A DNA stretch of 63,787 bases from assembly GCA_000226015.1 (NCBI GenBank), contig JH152835.1, positions 2,474 to 66,260 of the forward strand, in the 5' to 3' direction. The position numbers were made by a program, and so were the translations under genes. Under the pieces are notes generated by a model. The model was not told where the DNA came from. It made no database searches and saw only the letters and a program-made list of their open reading frames with translations. Origin of the DNA: Mnemiopsis leidyi. Its lineage: Eukaryota; Ctenophora; Tentaculata; Lobata; Bolinopsidae. Position 1 is the first letter of the stretch, and every line of letters begins with the position of its first letter. This document shows, piece after piece, positions 1-11,057 of the stretch.

Positions 1-1490
1 CACTGTAGTACCCAGTAGTGACCCAGTAGTATCCCAGTAGTATCACTGTAGTACCCAGTAGTGACCCAGTAGTATCCCAGTAGTATCCCTGTAGTACCCC
101 AGTAGAGACCCAGTAGTATTACAGTAGTATCACTGTAGTACCCCAGTAGAGACCCAGTAGTATTCCAGTAGTATCACTATAGTACCCCAGTAGAGACCCA
201 GTAGTGACCCAGTAGTATCCCAGTAGTATCCCTGTAGTACCCCAGTAAAGACCCAGTAGTATTCCAGTAGTATCACTGTAGTACCCCAGTACAGTAGAGA
301 CCCAGTAGTGACCCAGTAGTATCACTGTAGTAACCCCAGTAGTGACTCAGTTCTAGTATCCCATTAGTATCCCAGTAGTACCACTGTAGTACCCCAGTAT
401 CCCAAAAGTTACCCAGTTATAATACCCCAGTAGTATCACAGCAGTACCATAGTAGAACGGCTACTTAGTACTCCTGTAGGACCCAAGAAGTGACCCAATT
501 GGTGGTTAGAAATTCTGTAGTACCCAGGTAGTATTCCTATATTACTCCTAAGTCCTATATACAAGTACCCTTGTATATATATATATAAGTACCCTTGTAG
601 TACTCCTTAAGTACTCCAGTAATGTCCCAGTTGTACCACTGAATTACCCCGGTAGTCACCTAGCTGTGGAACCCTAAAAGTCCTCCAATGGTACCCAGGT
701 GGAACTCCTGTAGTACCTCGGTAGTTGTTTTAAAGTACCCCAGTGGTACCCCAAGGTTCCCCTCTAGGACTCCTGTAGTACCCCAGAAGTACACCAGTCA
801 TATCCCAGTAGTATCCTAGTATTATTCCAATAGTACCCCTATAAACATCGGTAGTACCCCAGTAATAACCCAGTGGTTACTGGTACCCCATTAGTATCCT
901 AGTAGTTTCCCAGTAGTGCCCATGTAGTGCTTTAGGCCCAGTAGTACCCCAGCTGAACCCTTGTTGTATTCCAGTAGTAAACCAGCTGTAGTACCCCAGT
1001 AGTATCCCATTATCATAGCTGTATCCCAGTGCAGAAGTACCCCAATGGTGCCCCAGTTGTACTCGTGTAGTTCTCCATTAGCACTCCAGTAATATCCCAG
1101 TAGTAGTATCCCAGTAGTGATCTAGTGGTATCCTAGTAGTACCAAGATGTGGCTCCCATGTAGTACCTTAGTGTTATTCTTATAGTCCCTTTTAAGACCC
1201 TATAAACCATCCTGTAAACCACAATAGTACCCAGGAAGTAACCCGGTGGTTCTCCAGTAGTACTCAAGTAGTATCCCAGAAGTAACACAGCTGTACCCAA
1301 GTAATATACCGGTAGTACCAAAGTATGAGCCCAGTGGTACCACGGTGGTACCCCAACTTGGTACCACAGTTTGACCCTAATAGTACCCCAGTAATGCCCC
1401 AGTTATATCCATGTAGTACCCTCAAACCCCTGCAGTAAACTAGTAGTGGTTACTATTCAAGTAATGCTACAGTAGCATCCCAGCAGAACG
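1..1490. repeat. Degenerate ~10-bp minisatellite (CCAGTAGTAC-like)
   Basis: A roughly 10-base unit, CCAGTAGTAY, recurs throughout. It is nearly perfect in the first 350 bases and increasingly diverged towards 1490. The gradient suggests one ancient array that decays outward, with a younger core at or beyond the left window edge. Short open frames here (for example 119-325 on the minus strand) are by-products of the repeat. It may lie in an intron of the minus-strand gene whose exons start at 1881. Confidence 0.9.
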
Positions 1491-1880
1491 TGAAAACTTT
1501 ACCAAATGAAGTGACAATTGCTGCTTTTTGGGATCCAAATTGGGACAAATAAGGAGTTTTTGGGACCTTAATTTGAATAGAAAAAAGGTTAAATCATACA
1601 AAGTGCCTTTTAAAATTGAAAACGATGCAAAGAACGAGTTTGAATTGATCTAAATTATTCTAATATAAAGCATGATTTCAATTTTTCTAGGGCCCAAAAA
1701 AGCCCAAAAAAGCCCAAAAAAGCCCATTTTTTAGGGCCCTTCGGGGGTCCGCGGAGGTAAAAATGGGCTTTTTAGGGACGTGGCCCCCCAAACTAACGAA
1801 AAATATCTTTATAACAATATTTTAATGATAGAATTATAAACAGCACAGCAGTATGGTATTAAGCAGTTGATATTTCTTAC
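1491..1880. other. Non-coding stretch with AAAAAAGCCC triplet repeat
   Basis: No exon could be placed here. Around 1690-1745 three tandem AAAAAAGCCC units sit between two GGGCCC blocks, which allows local base-pairing. The next exon of the minus-strand membrane gene (phase 0) should lie here or further left, but no acceptor tried gave an open frame. Confidence 0.5.
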
Positions 1881-3133
1881 CTTATTATAAGATTCTCCAT
1901 TTTCGTCGGGCTCCTGTAGCTTCTGTATAACTTCTGCTAGCACAACCCCTGGGAGAAGGAAGTTAGCATACTGACTACAGGTCCAGGCAGTGTAAACCGT
2001 GCTTGCTCAGTATCTAGGCGTTTGCTTTTCGTGCACTTCACTAAAAAGAAGAATTTTCTCTGAGTACTTTTTAAATGCTTATATGAAACTTTTCTCCAAC
2101 GAAACTAAATAACACTTGAAAGTAGCAAGGCCAAAACAGGACGCGTTAAGAAGACATTTTTGTATGAATAAAAAATAATCAATAATTTTTCAAATAGTCA
2201 ATCTAGGAGCAGAAGTTTAGTTGACTTACAGTCTACAACGGCCAGAAAAACACAGAGTAATGCGCAACATCTTGACAATATCATCGCTTTTCTACTGGCG
2301 ATTCTGAAATAATTTCAACATCATGGAGAATAATCGGCCAATTTACCCATTCATTTTACATTTCTATATTAACATCTAACATTACATAACTTCAAATTTC
2401 CATACTCATTTAAGAGCTAAACAGGTATGTATTTACAAAGCTTAAAATAAAACTTCCAAAATTTAGCCACAAAGAGAAACTAACCCATCTAAATCTTGGG
2501 GACTGCTGATTTCTGGCAGATCTTCCTTGACCGTATTTATAGAATGGTAGCCCTCTTCCATCACCTTCTTATCACTGTAGATAATGTGTGTAAAACTCAA
2601 AACTTTCTTATCATTAGAGAAATTATGTGTAAAACTCAAATCAGCAAATAAAATAAGGAAACTGCGCAGCCGGCATTCTGTCTTCTTTTAATCAGCAGAA
2701 AATTAATTTCAGAAATTAATCAGATCGAATTTTTAAGGTTAGGTTAAAAATTAAACTTGAATTAGATGAAAGTCTTGAAATTTCTTGAAATCATACAAAC
2801 AAGCAAGCTCTATAAACAAGTTTGCCCTGCTTTTAACATGCGTCATGCTCAGTGCTATTTAAGAACTAAAGAATGAGTTTCCAACTAGGGCTTAAACGGA
2901 CATGCCAGTTCCCTACATGGGCATTCAGAGGTTCTATTAAAAACAATATTCCTCTTGCACATAAACAAAGTTCATGCATAAACATAGATCTTTAAGGACA
3001 AGGAAACAAGATAATGGGAAGGACAAAAAGTGCAGAAGTAAGGAGAGGGAAAACAGAGAGGTTTATAAGAAAATCAATTCACACGAATCCAACGGCCGGG
3101 CCAATATCATCATCATCCTCGCCTCCTCTAATC
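1881..3133 (-). CDS. Partial multi-exon gene for a predicted membrane protein
   Basis: Four minus-strand exons join with matching phases: 3133-3083, 2574-2485, 2303-2230 and 1948-1881. The first two encode a soluble acidic segment containing GGEDDDDIGPAVGF. The third and fourth encode a hydrophobic segment of about 22 residues (ALLCVFLAVVDWVVLAEVI) followed by an acidic tail (QEPDENGES). All introns are GT-AG and no stop interrupts the joined frame of about 94 codons. Neither end is reached: the first exon needs two upstream bases and the last ends at phase 0 before the minisatellite. A possible upstream exon with an ATG lies near 4362. The family is not recognised. The phase agreement supports a real gene; a signal-anchor start at the ATG of 2284 is an alternative to the internal-exon reading. 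Confidence 0.6.
2564..2640 (-). repeat. Duplicated 3' splice site of the membrane gene
   Basis: Two 38-base copies, 2564-2601 and 2603-2640. Read on the minus strand, each carries TTTGAGTTTTACACA, a pyrimidine-rich stretch and then TGATAAGAA. The copy nearest the exon holds the used acceptor CTACAG before TGATAAGAAGG. In the outer copy that position reads TCTAAT, so its AG is lost. The duplicated segment spans the intron end and the first exon bases. Confidence 0.75.
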
Positions 3134-4905
3134 CTGTGAATATCAGAGACAAGTAGTAGGACACAAGTACACTACAGACAAGGTAAGGGATGTCAGGGAA
3201 ACAGGACACAATACATGCATGTGATACAACCGGGACACCAAACAACATCAAATTTATATCAAATAACAATCGCTCCTTATACGGGCACGGTATGGACTGT
3301 TATCAAGATTTGTGACCAATAACGCGAATGTGCTCGAGTTTGTTGTAATGTAATAGAAATGGAGATTTGCACGAATAACGGTACATCGCAGTTCACAGCT
3401 GTTATCTTATTACATGTTATCAGTTGAAGGGATCAGGGGAGTCCCACTTCAGTCAATCAGTCTGAAATCCACAGTCAACTCATGATCACAGCTGTTAAAA
3501 CTCGCTAAAAGTTAGTGATCAGTTTATTAAGTAATCACGGAGTAACACAAAAACAGTGATTAGATAACACACGTTGTAAATCGGAAACAAACGTTGAAAT
3601 ATTTACGTTAAGAGAGGTTCATCGACTGAGTTTTCCATCTAAGACAGTGAAGAAAGGGTGAAAAACAAATTTATAAAAACGAAATGTACGAACCGAGTGA
3701 AAAACAGATGGCAATATTGTAATATTTCGGATTGAAGAAACCGCTCAAAAATTGGGAACTGTAACCGGCTAAACCAGATCTCAATGACCACCCGCAACAA
3801 GTAATTGGAAACTAGAGAATCTGGTTTCTGGAATACGGATTGTGGAAATCGGGTGCCGAGTAAGTGGCTTTATGTCATTAAACGGTCACGTTATTGGGTG
3901 GGTTTTCTTCCAGTGCATGCCAAACACGGCTCTCAAATTGTAATGCATACTACAGAACCATGCATTGACATTAAAAATATTAGAAACGTGATCAATAATT
4001 AATACCTAATTAATACCCAATTAATATATAATTTTTTACATTCGCAAAATGTTTACTAAAAATACGAATTTTTTCGAGCAGTTCCAAAAATTCCTCATTA
4101 AAACTGAAAAAAATAAAGCGTAATAATTCAAGCAAAGTCAAATAAATCCGTGCTTTAGCCTTTCCACGTGATATAAAGCATAATAAATAACGTAAATAAA
4201 GCATAATAATTCAAGCAAAGTCAAATAAATTCGTGCTTTACACGTGAAACAAGTAACAACTCATGAAACATGCTTGAACAAGGTGACATATTTGGGATTC
4301 CGTAGCTCATACTTGGGTGTATCCAGAAGGGAGGTAGATGGTAACTCTACGATCCCTGGCATCCTAGAAGATAAACTTCAGTTAACAATGTTTACAGGAT
4401 AACTATAACTTGTGTGCACTAAATGTATAACGCTTGTCAGAAGAAACGATACAACACAACACAGTTAAGAAATGACTGCTAAATGCTATCATGGCGGTAT
4501 TCTATCATGTTTCTTATCTTTATTGCAATAGTGTGTATATTTAGAGATGATTCTGCATGACAAAGTGTGTGAGTGTAATTACTCAAGAGAAAGTTTCTGA
4601 GTTATGAGAAAAACAACGTAGCAAATAAAATACGTAGAATGTAAAAACAAAGCAATAATAATTTAGTAGTAGGTTAATAATTTACTAATAAATCATTTTA
4701 AAAACTATGTGGTAAATCCTCGGTATTTCCATCTTACAAGCTACCATGCAATATCTGCACCCCTGATTAAAACAATTGAAATTGTGCCAGAATAAGTTAA
4801 TAAAACCAAATAAAGTGAGTGTCGGAAAATATGAATCTAGAAATTTAGATAAAACTTAGTTAAAACATCACCCAACCAGTAATAAAAACAAATAAACAAA
4901 AGTCA
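3134..4905. other. Intergenic or intronic, no firm gene
   Basis: AT-rich. One possible minus-strand exon begins after the acceptor TATCTTCTAG at about 4364 and reads MPGIVELPSTSLLDTPKYEL with further open codons to about 4265, but its donor and phase do not connect to the exon at 3133. A near-duplicate of about 30 bases (AATTCAAGCAAAGTCAAATA) occurs at about 4125 and 4206. Confidence 0.4.
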
Positions 4906-7029
4906 TCATAACTTTTTCTTGTTTTTATAGTAAGGCTGTTTCATAAGATCGTTGTAATGGGCGGGAAACAACAAGGGCAAAGCCCCAGTAGCTTGGCACC
5001 ACGTTTCAATATTACTCTTAGTAATCTTCATGAAGTCATGAGCAAACACTACGTTGTCCGGAACGTTTTCGTCGAGAAAGGGAGGAAGTTTCTGATACCG
5101 CAGACTGAAGTGTGTCAGTACAGTGTACCCTGCCTTCATCTGCTCTCCGATCTCGATAGCTTGTCCCACAGTCGAGTGTCTCTTCTTGGCAGCGTCCTCC
5201 GACAGAGTGCTCTGGTGCGTTGCCTCGTGTATCAGAACATCACAGTCCTTCCCGATTTCAACAAACTGAGAGTTCGGCAGGGTGTCCCCTGAGTAAGCGA
5301 TTTTCCAGTCGTTAGACTTCAGAGCGATGCTCCAAGAGTCTCGAGTGTGCATTGCGGGACAGAGTTCTATCTTCACACCATGCTTCTTGAACAGGTCTTC
5401 CCGGATATTGCTGTCTTGGTGGATCTTACCAAGAGGAACCAGGTCGAGGGGAACCTTAAACACAGAACTGAGGTATTTGAACCAGGGCAACATTCTGATG
5501 GGACAGAGAATTGTGAGGGGTTTCTTGTTTACTTTGTGGTAATACTCCGCCACCGACATGGACCCTCCACAATGATCAAAGTGTATGTGAGATATGTATA
5601 GAAAGTTTAGTTTACTGATGAGTTCCTCAGTTTTCTCGGGTCCGTGAAGCCTGATCAGCTGACCTACTGTCATCTCACCAGCATCCAGCAACGCACTGAA
5701 ACCTTCCTGACACTCTACAAAAATTCCACTGACGTTGCGAAATGTTGAGGAGTATGTAGAAGTTGTGCCCAGAAATGTCATTTCCGGACAAAAGAACCCT
5801 CTGCGTAGCTTTTTAGCGGGATTTTCTGATTTTTGATCCGAAATGAAATTATTGTAAGCAACCCTAGCAGACTTTTCCTCTGCCTCGAAATTGAACGACT
5901 TTTTGAGGATGACATTATTTCTCTGCCATCCGACTGGAGATTTTTGGGTAGGGTAGATATTATACTTTAGGAGATGTTCGGAGAGAGCGATTGAAGTTTC
6001 GGGATTTTTAGTCAAATTTGTAAGATCAGAGCTGAAATTTTCACTTGATTCAAATAGTTTTTGAACGGGCAAAACCGAACTTAATATGGCATTTCGCTGT
6101 GCACAGTCAAACAGAATACGAGAAGAGGGATTTTTACACATGATAAGATGGTCGATATCTTTAAAACCATCCATAAATGTCCTGTAATTATCCGTAACGA
6201 CGACGTCTCCTTTACTAAAATGAACCATCATAAGCAGAGTTTGTTTTGAGTCATCTATCATGGAACTGAAGTCGATCTTAGAGAGAAGTTTGCACTCCTC
6301 TTCTGACTGAGCATCGACCACCACTAACACTGGGGCAGGGTCACTGGGGTCCAACAAGTCAGTTTTATTGACAACCTTCCCTCCTCCCAGCTCGACTGAG
6401 CCGGTTTTAAACAGAGTAGCTAACATTTTCTGAGGTATGTTCATTTCTTTCAGCTTCTTTTTATTGACGTTACCTGGCTTTTGAGGCAGAAAAAACACGT
6501 AACAATGAGAGCTGATGAGAGGCACTGTTTTAACTGTAACCTCACCAAGAGTAGTTAAATCTTTCAGGTCTTTTAAAACAAGATGTCTGTCGCTTCCCAC
6601 CTCGTCAGCAAAACAATCGAGCTGGGTCGTCCTGAGAAAACCGTTCAGATTATCAGTTCCCCATACTGTCAGGGGGTTATGGGTAGTGTTCACGGCTTGT
6701 TGGTCGCGTCTAAATAGACTTATACCGGGAATTGACGCCACCGTGTTATAATCAAACCTGGTCGCCAGAATGTCTGTGATGTTTGCTATACGGAGACCTG
6801 GACTCTCCAAAATCATCCTCTGAATCCCCTCACCCGCATTGATGAGGAAGCCCTTGTTTTTGGAGTCGGTAAAGAGGAGAGAAGGGGAGATGGCGGGGGT
6901 GCCTCCAACAACTTGGACAGCAGCGACTGCCATGGGGTTTACTGAGTGGGTGCGTGGCTCGAAACTGCCTTTACGGATTACTTTGTAGTGAAATCTTCTC
7001 AGAGCTAGGCGAACTGTCGATAATTTCAT
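4906..7029 (-). CDS. ELAC2: tRNase Z, long form (zinc phosphodiesterase ELAC protein 2)
   Basis: Single 707-residue ORF from an ATG. tRNase Z long removes 3' trailers from nuclear and mitochondrial pre-tRNAs. The N-terminal half is the degenerate metallo-beta-lactamase domain, including a flexible-arm-like stretch (FLPQKPGNVNKKKLKEMN, about 180-197). The C-terminal half is catalytic, with the histidine motif SHIHFDH at about 477-483, YSGDT, HEATH, HST and THFSLRYQ metal or phosphate residues. The N-terminus (MKLSTVRLALRRFHYKVIRK) is rich in Arg and lacks acidic residues, as expected for a mitochondrial presequence, which matches the dual localisation known for the family. Length is close to the usual 800 or so residues of the long form. 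Intronless, unlike mammalian orthologues. It diverges from the small plus-strand gene at 7698. Confidence 0.95.
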   Translation of the reverse strand: MKLSTVRLALRRFHYKVIRKGSFEPRTHSVNPMAVAAVQVVGGTPAISPSLLFTDSKNKGFLINAGEGIQRMILESPGLRIANITDILATRFDYNTVASIPGISLFRRDQQAVNTTHNPLTVWGTDNLNGFLRTTQLDCFADEVGSDRHLVLKDLKDLTTLGEVTVKTVPLISSHCYVFFLPQKPGNVNKKKLKEMNIPQKMLATLFKTGSVELGGGKVVNKTDLLDPSDPAPVLVVVDAQSEEECKLLSKIDFSSMIDDSKQTLLMMVHFSKGDVVVTDNYRTFMDGFKDIDHLIMCKNPSSRILFDCAQRNAILSSVLPVQKLFESSENFSSDLTNLTKNPETSIALSEHLLKYNIYPTQKSPVGWQRNNVILKKSFNFEAEEKSARVAYNNFISDQKSENPAKKLRRGFFCPEMTFLGTTSTYSSTFRNVSGIFVECQEGFSALLDAGEMTVGQLIRLHGPEKTEELISKLNFLYISHIHFDHCGGSMSVAEYYHKVNKKPLTILCPIRMLPWFKYLSSVFKVPLDLVPLGKIHQDSNIREDLFKKHGVKIELCPAMHTRDSWSIALKSNDWKIAYSGDTLPNSQFVEIGKDCDVLIHEATHQSTLSEDAAKKRHSTVGQAIEIGEQMKAGYTVLTHFSLRYQKLPPFLDENVPDNVVFAHDFMKITKSNIETWCQATGALPLLFPAHYNDLMKQPYYKNKKKL

Positions 7030-7697
7030 ACACTGTAAACGGGAGTGTGCTGAAAAAGTGATTTCAGGTAACCAAATTTCACGAAAATTTCAAAATAATC
7101 AGTAGAATAATATTAGACTTAAGTTGCTGAAGCATTCTTTCAATTCCACATACTTTTAACTTTGCCAGCCTTAAAACACTATCAAAATGTCTTCTTCTAC
7201 GGCTTTATACAACATTAAGTTGCAACTTCCTGGCATTTATTGTATTAATATCATAATTATGTTTGTACCAACGATCTTGTTTTTGGACAACGCTATTTAG
7301 AGTGAGCAAAGCAAGATTTTATAGGGTAACATGTGAGGTCTCCTTAACAAATTTATATAAGATTTTAAGAATCTATCCAGGAAACTGTATACCACGTGAC
7401 AATCACCAGAAGATTTGATTGGATGGTTTTGACTTTGGTCATTTAATGTGAGAATGCACAGTCTTATTTTTAGCACCTTTGTAATGCAAAGTTAAAGCTG
7501 TTCGTGGTTTTTATGTCGATTTTTAGTTGCTCGGAAATTTCTGAACGGAATTATTTAGCTTAAACTTAAATAGGAAAATGCCCCAAAATGTTGTCAAGTA
7601 GTTCGTTGAAAACAAGGTCGCAGCTATTTGGAAACGTAAACATTTCAAATATTTGTGTTTAAGTTTTGTTTACACAAAAAAACCCAGTTTGCACAAA
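7030..7697. promoter_or_regulatory. Divergent intergenic region between ELAC2 and a small gene
   Basis: 668 bases separate two head-to-head ORFs, so this should hold both promoters. I see no clear TATA box or repeated motif. The function is inferred only from gene orientation. Confidence 0.35.
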
Positions 7698-7904
7698 ATG
7701 GCCGATACAGTAAAGAAACCTGACAATGTAGAAGATGACCGGATATCTGAGATGGAAGACGAACTTCCAGTTTGCTGCTTTGCATTCGATCTGATTTGTT
7801 GCCCACAGAGATATTGGAACATTTCCAAGAGGCCAGGAGAGGAACCCGAGGTGGAAGAAAAGGAGGAGGAGAAGAAAGAGGAAGATGACAAGGATAAGAA
7901 ATAG
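7698..7904 (+). CDS. Small charged protein with CC-rich core, unknown
   Basis: A 68-codon ORF with ATG in good context (AAAATGG). An upstream in-frame extension to 7653 has no ATG and is not used. Layout: acidic N-terminus (about 1-24, EDDRISEMEDELP), hydrophobic cysteine patch VCCFAFDLICC (about 25-35), then a Glu/Lys tail (PEVEEKEEEKKEEDDKDKK). The two CC pairs could be palmitoylated, and the charged ends suggest a cytosolic peripheral protein. I recognise no family. The low-complexity tail means composition alone is weak evidence, but the start context and position downstream of a shared promoter region favour a real gene. Confidence 0.5.
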   Translation: MADTVKKPDNVEDDRISEMEDELPVCCFAFDLICCPQRYWNISKRPGEEPEVEEKEEEKKEEDDKDKK

Positions 7905-8620
7905 ACAGACTTTATCGAACATAGACCACCAATTTAATTGTTAGAATTTCATTTCGAGGTAACGATTTACCCTGCATAGATCATGTCGCTGAGATGCAGA
8001 AATGGACCTGCTGGCCTACTGATACCAAGATATTACCGTCACCAGCGTTTGGTTAAAATGATGATTGAATGGGTCTGCTCAAATCACTTCAAATGTATCA
8101 TAGGTTTTGATGAACTAGATCTAGGAATATTCCAGATCACAATTGTAGATTTTTCCTCTCATACAGTGACTGAAGGAAAACCGCCTACTTCCCATTTCTA
8201 CCAGTTACACTAGCCCTTTGTTATCAATAACAAAACTTGTAGATCCATGAATTTGTTGAACATGTTGATACCTAACTTAGTGAATTTATGTACAAATTAT
8301 GTTGGTTTATCTAAAATGGGTAACTGCACTTTTGTATTTTCAGGAAATTACAAACATAACAGATAGTATACTTCTTGAATTTCCAAATTTTAATTCGAAA
8401 GCACATGACATAGTCTTACTGAACTTGCAGAATGAATTTAAAGCGAATATAAACATACATGATATTACATCAATACATAATAAAAATGTTATGAGAATAA
8501 TTTAAAAGCAATTTAAATCTTAAAAAACAAATTCTAAAAACAACAACAGCTGCAGCCAGCTCTTTAATTTTTCAAGAAACAATAGAGTAACGTCTGATAA
8601 CATAGTATTTCTACTACTTC
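7905..8620. other. Convergent intergenic region
   Basis: 3' flanks of the small plus-strand gene and the minus-strand claudin-like gene. Short open frames at 7983-8213 and 8299-8505 lack recognisable domains. Nothing else is evident. Confidence 0.4.
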
Positions 8621-9187
8621 TCAAAACAAATTCAACCCCACCAAGGGAAACAGACACAACACATTAAGTCCGATGGAGACATTCAGGAAGTAATGACTGC
8701 AATCCGGACCGGCCCGCAGGTCTAAGGCACTCTCATTCTTAATGGACCTGACTAGAATTCCCTGAAACGCGAAGTTCCCGCCGTAGTTATCGTACGAGTC
8801 TTGAAGTCCGAGAGCGAACAGAAATGAGGCAATACAGAGGGAAGTTAGCGAGCTGCACAGACCGAACCTAGCTACAATGTCCCACTGACAAAACCCATCC
8901 GCCACATTCAGATAGTGCACTCTGATACCCATCAGTACGGAAATGAGAGTGATGATTTGAACCAGCACAGCGAAACAAACCATGATCAGGGTGTAACTGA
9001 AGTATTCAGAGATCACGTGACTGAAACAAACCCCGTCCGTACACACGTGGGAGAGGCCCTGCGTGGTGGAGCTGTCCAGGGTGGTGTGGTGCATCCAGCG
9101 GGGGAGGACCAGGGCGCTGATACAGAGTGAGATGGAGGCGATGTTGAGGGAGGCGGTGATGACGAGACGAGTGAGTAGGTATCCCAT
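8621..9187 (-). CDS. Claudin/PMP22-like four-pass membrane protein
   Basis: 188 residues from an ATG in a single exon, with four hydrophobic segments (about 8-29, 63-88, 104-126 and 167-187). The first extracellular loop has a Trp at about 31, then GLSHVCTDGVC. This matches the spacing of the claudin signature W...GLW..C...C, with the signature Trp replaced by Ser. Family members form paracellular junctions or organise membranes. An N-linked site (NVS) lies in the second extracellular region. Length fits claudin-like proteins (180-230). A 3' splice acceptor (TTATTCCAG) about 40 bases upstream of the ATG suggests a spliced 5'UTR, and a short upstream ATG GCT AAT TAA precedes the start. Distinguishing claudin from PMP22/EMP or TMEM47 types needs a profile search. 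Confidence 0.75.
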   Translation of the reverse strand: MGYLLTRLVITASLNIASISLCISALVLPRWMHHTTLDSSTTQGLSHVCTDGVCFSHVISEYFSYTLIMVCFAVLVQIITLISVLMGIRVHYLNVADGFCQWDIVARFGLCSSLTSLCIASFLFALGLQDSYDNYGGNFAFQGILVRSIKNESALDLRAGPDCSHYFLNVSIGLNVLCLFPLVGLNLF

Positions 9188-10405
9188 AGCTGCTGACTGG
9201 TGATTAATTAGCCATGTTTCGTTCTACCTGGAATAAGGTGTAAGCTGGGTAACTTTTCTAAGTACACAAAACAGGAAACATGATTACTAACATTATAATT
9301 TACATGATTACCATTTACTAACTCAAGTCCGAACCTAAAAGTCCTGACTGAAGTGTTTCTAACCTTGGAAGTTTCTGTAGGAAAATCTAAAAATAACATG
9401 TTTCCAGAGTACATTCTCTCTAAATATTTTCAAAAAAATCGAGTAAACGCATACTGTTCGAATTGCAATGTTCGGTAAACACAGAAGAATGGCCTCCTTT
9501 ACTGTTACATAACAAAGCACACAAAGAGCAAAACACTAGTGAGAATACACCATACCATCTTAATCTAGTCCATCACATCAACAAATTGCACGGCTTGGCA
9601 AATTTCACTGCCAGCGGCGCACATTCCCTGATAACACTTGAGATAGGTGCGACTTAGTCAGACACAATGTAGTAGCTCACAGCACAGCTCTTCACTATCC
9701 TTAATTCACTCGACCCAACTCATATCTCTATCTTGCTAATTAATTGTCACATCAGAACCCGAGAAAATTTAACGTGCGAAATTACCCTAAATTAGTGATT
9801 GGAATTAGCGTCTAAAAATCATCTATTCCATCAAGGCAGGAGTGGATAACGTGTGACATGTGTGTGACAATTATTTTTTAACGTTTTACTTTCTAATAAA
9901 AAACCTTATGAGTACCTTTAACTATATTTAACCTTAGGTCTAATTAAGTATGTGTCAATTTTTCAAGCGTGCCGTGCCCTACGTAGAAGGATTACAACCT
10001 GTTCATATTATGATATCTATGATTTTACATAATATATTTTTGAGTAAACATTGACCGAGGAATACTCGGTCCCCAATCAATCAATGTATGGTTCGAGTAG
10101 AATGGCAGATAAATAGTTAACATTCGATTTCTAGTGGAACAGAAACCCAGCTTGATGCAGATTTGCGTTTTATCCTACGTTGCGATTTAGTCGCTCGCTC
10201 ATCTCTGTTTGTTAATTACACACTGAGCGCATATTCGCCCTGCTACTGTGTGACACCAGCTATACAAGCGGACTATACATAGTGTACTATGGCTGTTCAG
10301 TATCGGGCTTACAAGTACCTTGAGGATCTTGGCGACACTGGTATTGGTACGGACAATCATTTTGGGGAATTTAATTTACGTGAAGTGCAGAAGGCGTGAA
10401 GCTCT
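9188..10405. other. Intergenic
   Basis: AT-rich, no supported gene. The right part leads into the ORF1-like relic and may include its 5' untranslated sequence. Confidence 0.4.
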
Positions 10406-11057
10406 ATGACCAATGATATTTGGAGAGTGTTTGGCTGTGAAAATCCTGAGAAATTGACTCCTGTAATGCTTGTCAAGAATAATGTTTCTAAGGCGCAGAT
10501 GGCTGAATGGTTGTTTGCAGCTATGAATCTGTTGAACAAGAGGAGAAAATCAGAGGACTGTAATTGAACTGCATGAGAAATTGATTGAAAAAGGACGGAG
10601 ATTTAAGACTTGTCAGTCAGACTGTGCAAAAGGAGGTCAAATCCTACTCTTCAGCCCTGCAGCAGAGTTGTTCTACCGCACTCTCCCCAAAGAACATCAC
10701 AACAGCTGTTAAGAAGATAAGCAAGGAAGAGGACAGAACGAAGGAAGTTGTTGTGTTTGGTGTTGATGAGGAGGCTGGTGAGTGTGTAACTACCAAAGTT
10801 TCAACGATCCTCGAACAGCAGGAAGGAAGCCTAGGATCATAGGTTGCAAGAGAATTGGTCAGCGTGTAACCGGTGAGAGCAAGAAGCGACCAATCATTTT
10901 TAGTGTAAAGAGTACAGAGATTGTTTATCAAATTTTGAAGGCAAAGCGACTCAAGGACATTGAAGACTTTAAGACGGTCTATATTTCGCCTAACAGAACT
11001 TTAGATGAGCGTATCAGCCGCCAGAAACTTGTCAGTGAACTTAAGGAAAGGCGATGA
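10406..11057 (+). pseudogene. Decayed LINE ORF1-like gene
   Basis: Three frames carry successive pieces of one protein. Frame one (from 10406) reads ENPEKLTPVMLVKNNVSKAQ, matching the N-terminal part of the intact copy at 54270. A second piece (10585-10842) contains RTKEVVVFGVDEE, and a third (about 10820-11057) contains IIGCKRIG, KRPIIFSV and TVYISPNRTLDERI. The latter correspond to FIIYGAAEDEE, VVAVRRIG, ARPIKVTL and KLYLAPDRTLEER in the 54 kb copy. At least two frameshifts and a stop break it. This order resembles LINE ORF1 proteins (coiled coil, RRM, C-terminal domain). No reverse transcriptase follows. Confidence 0.75.
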
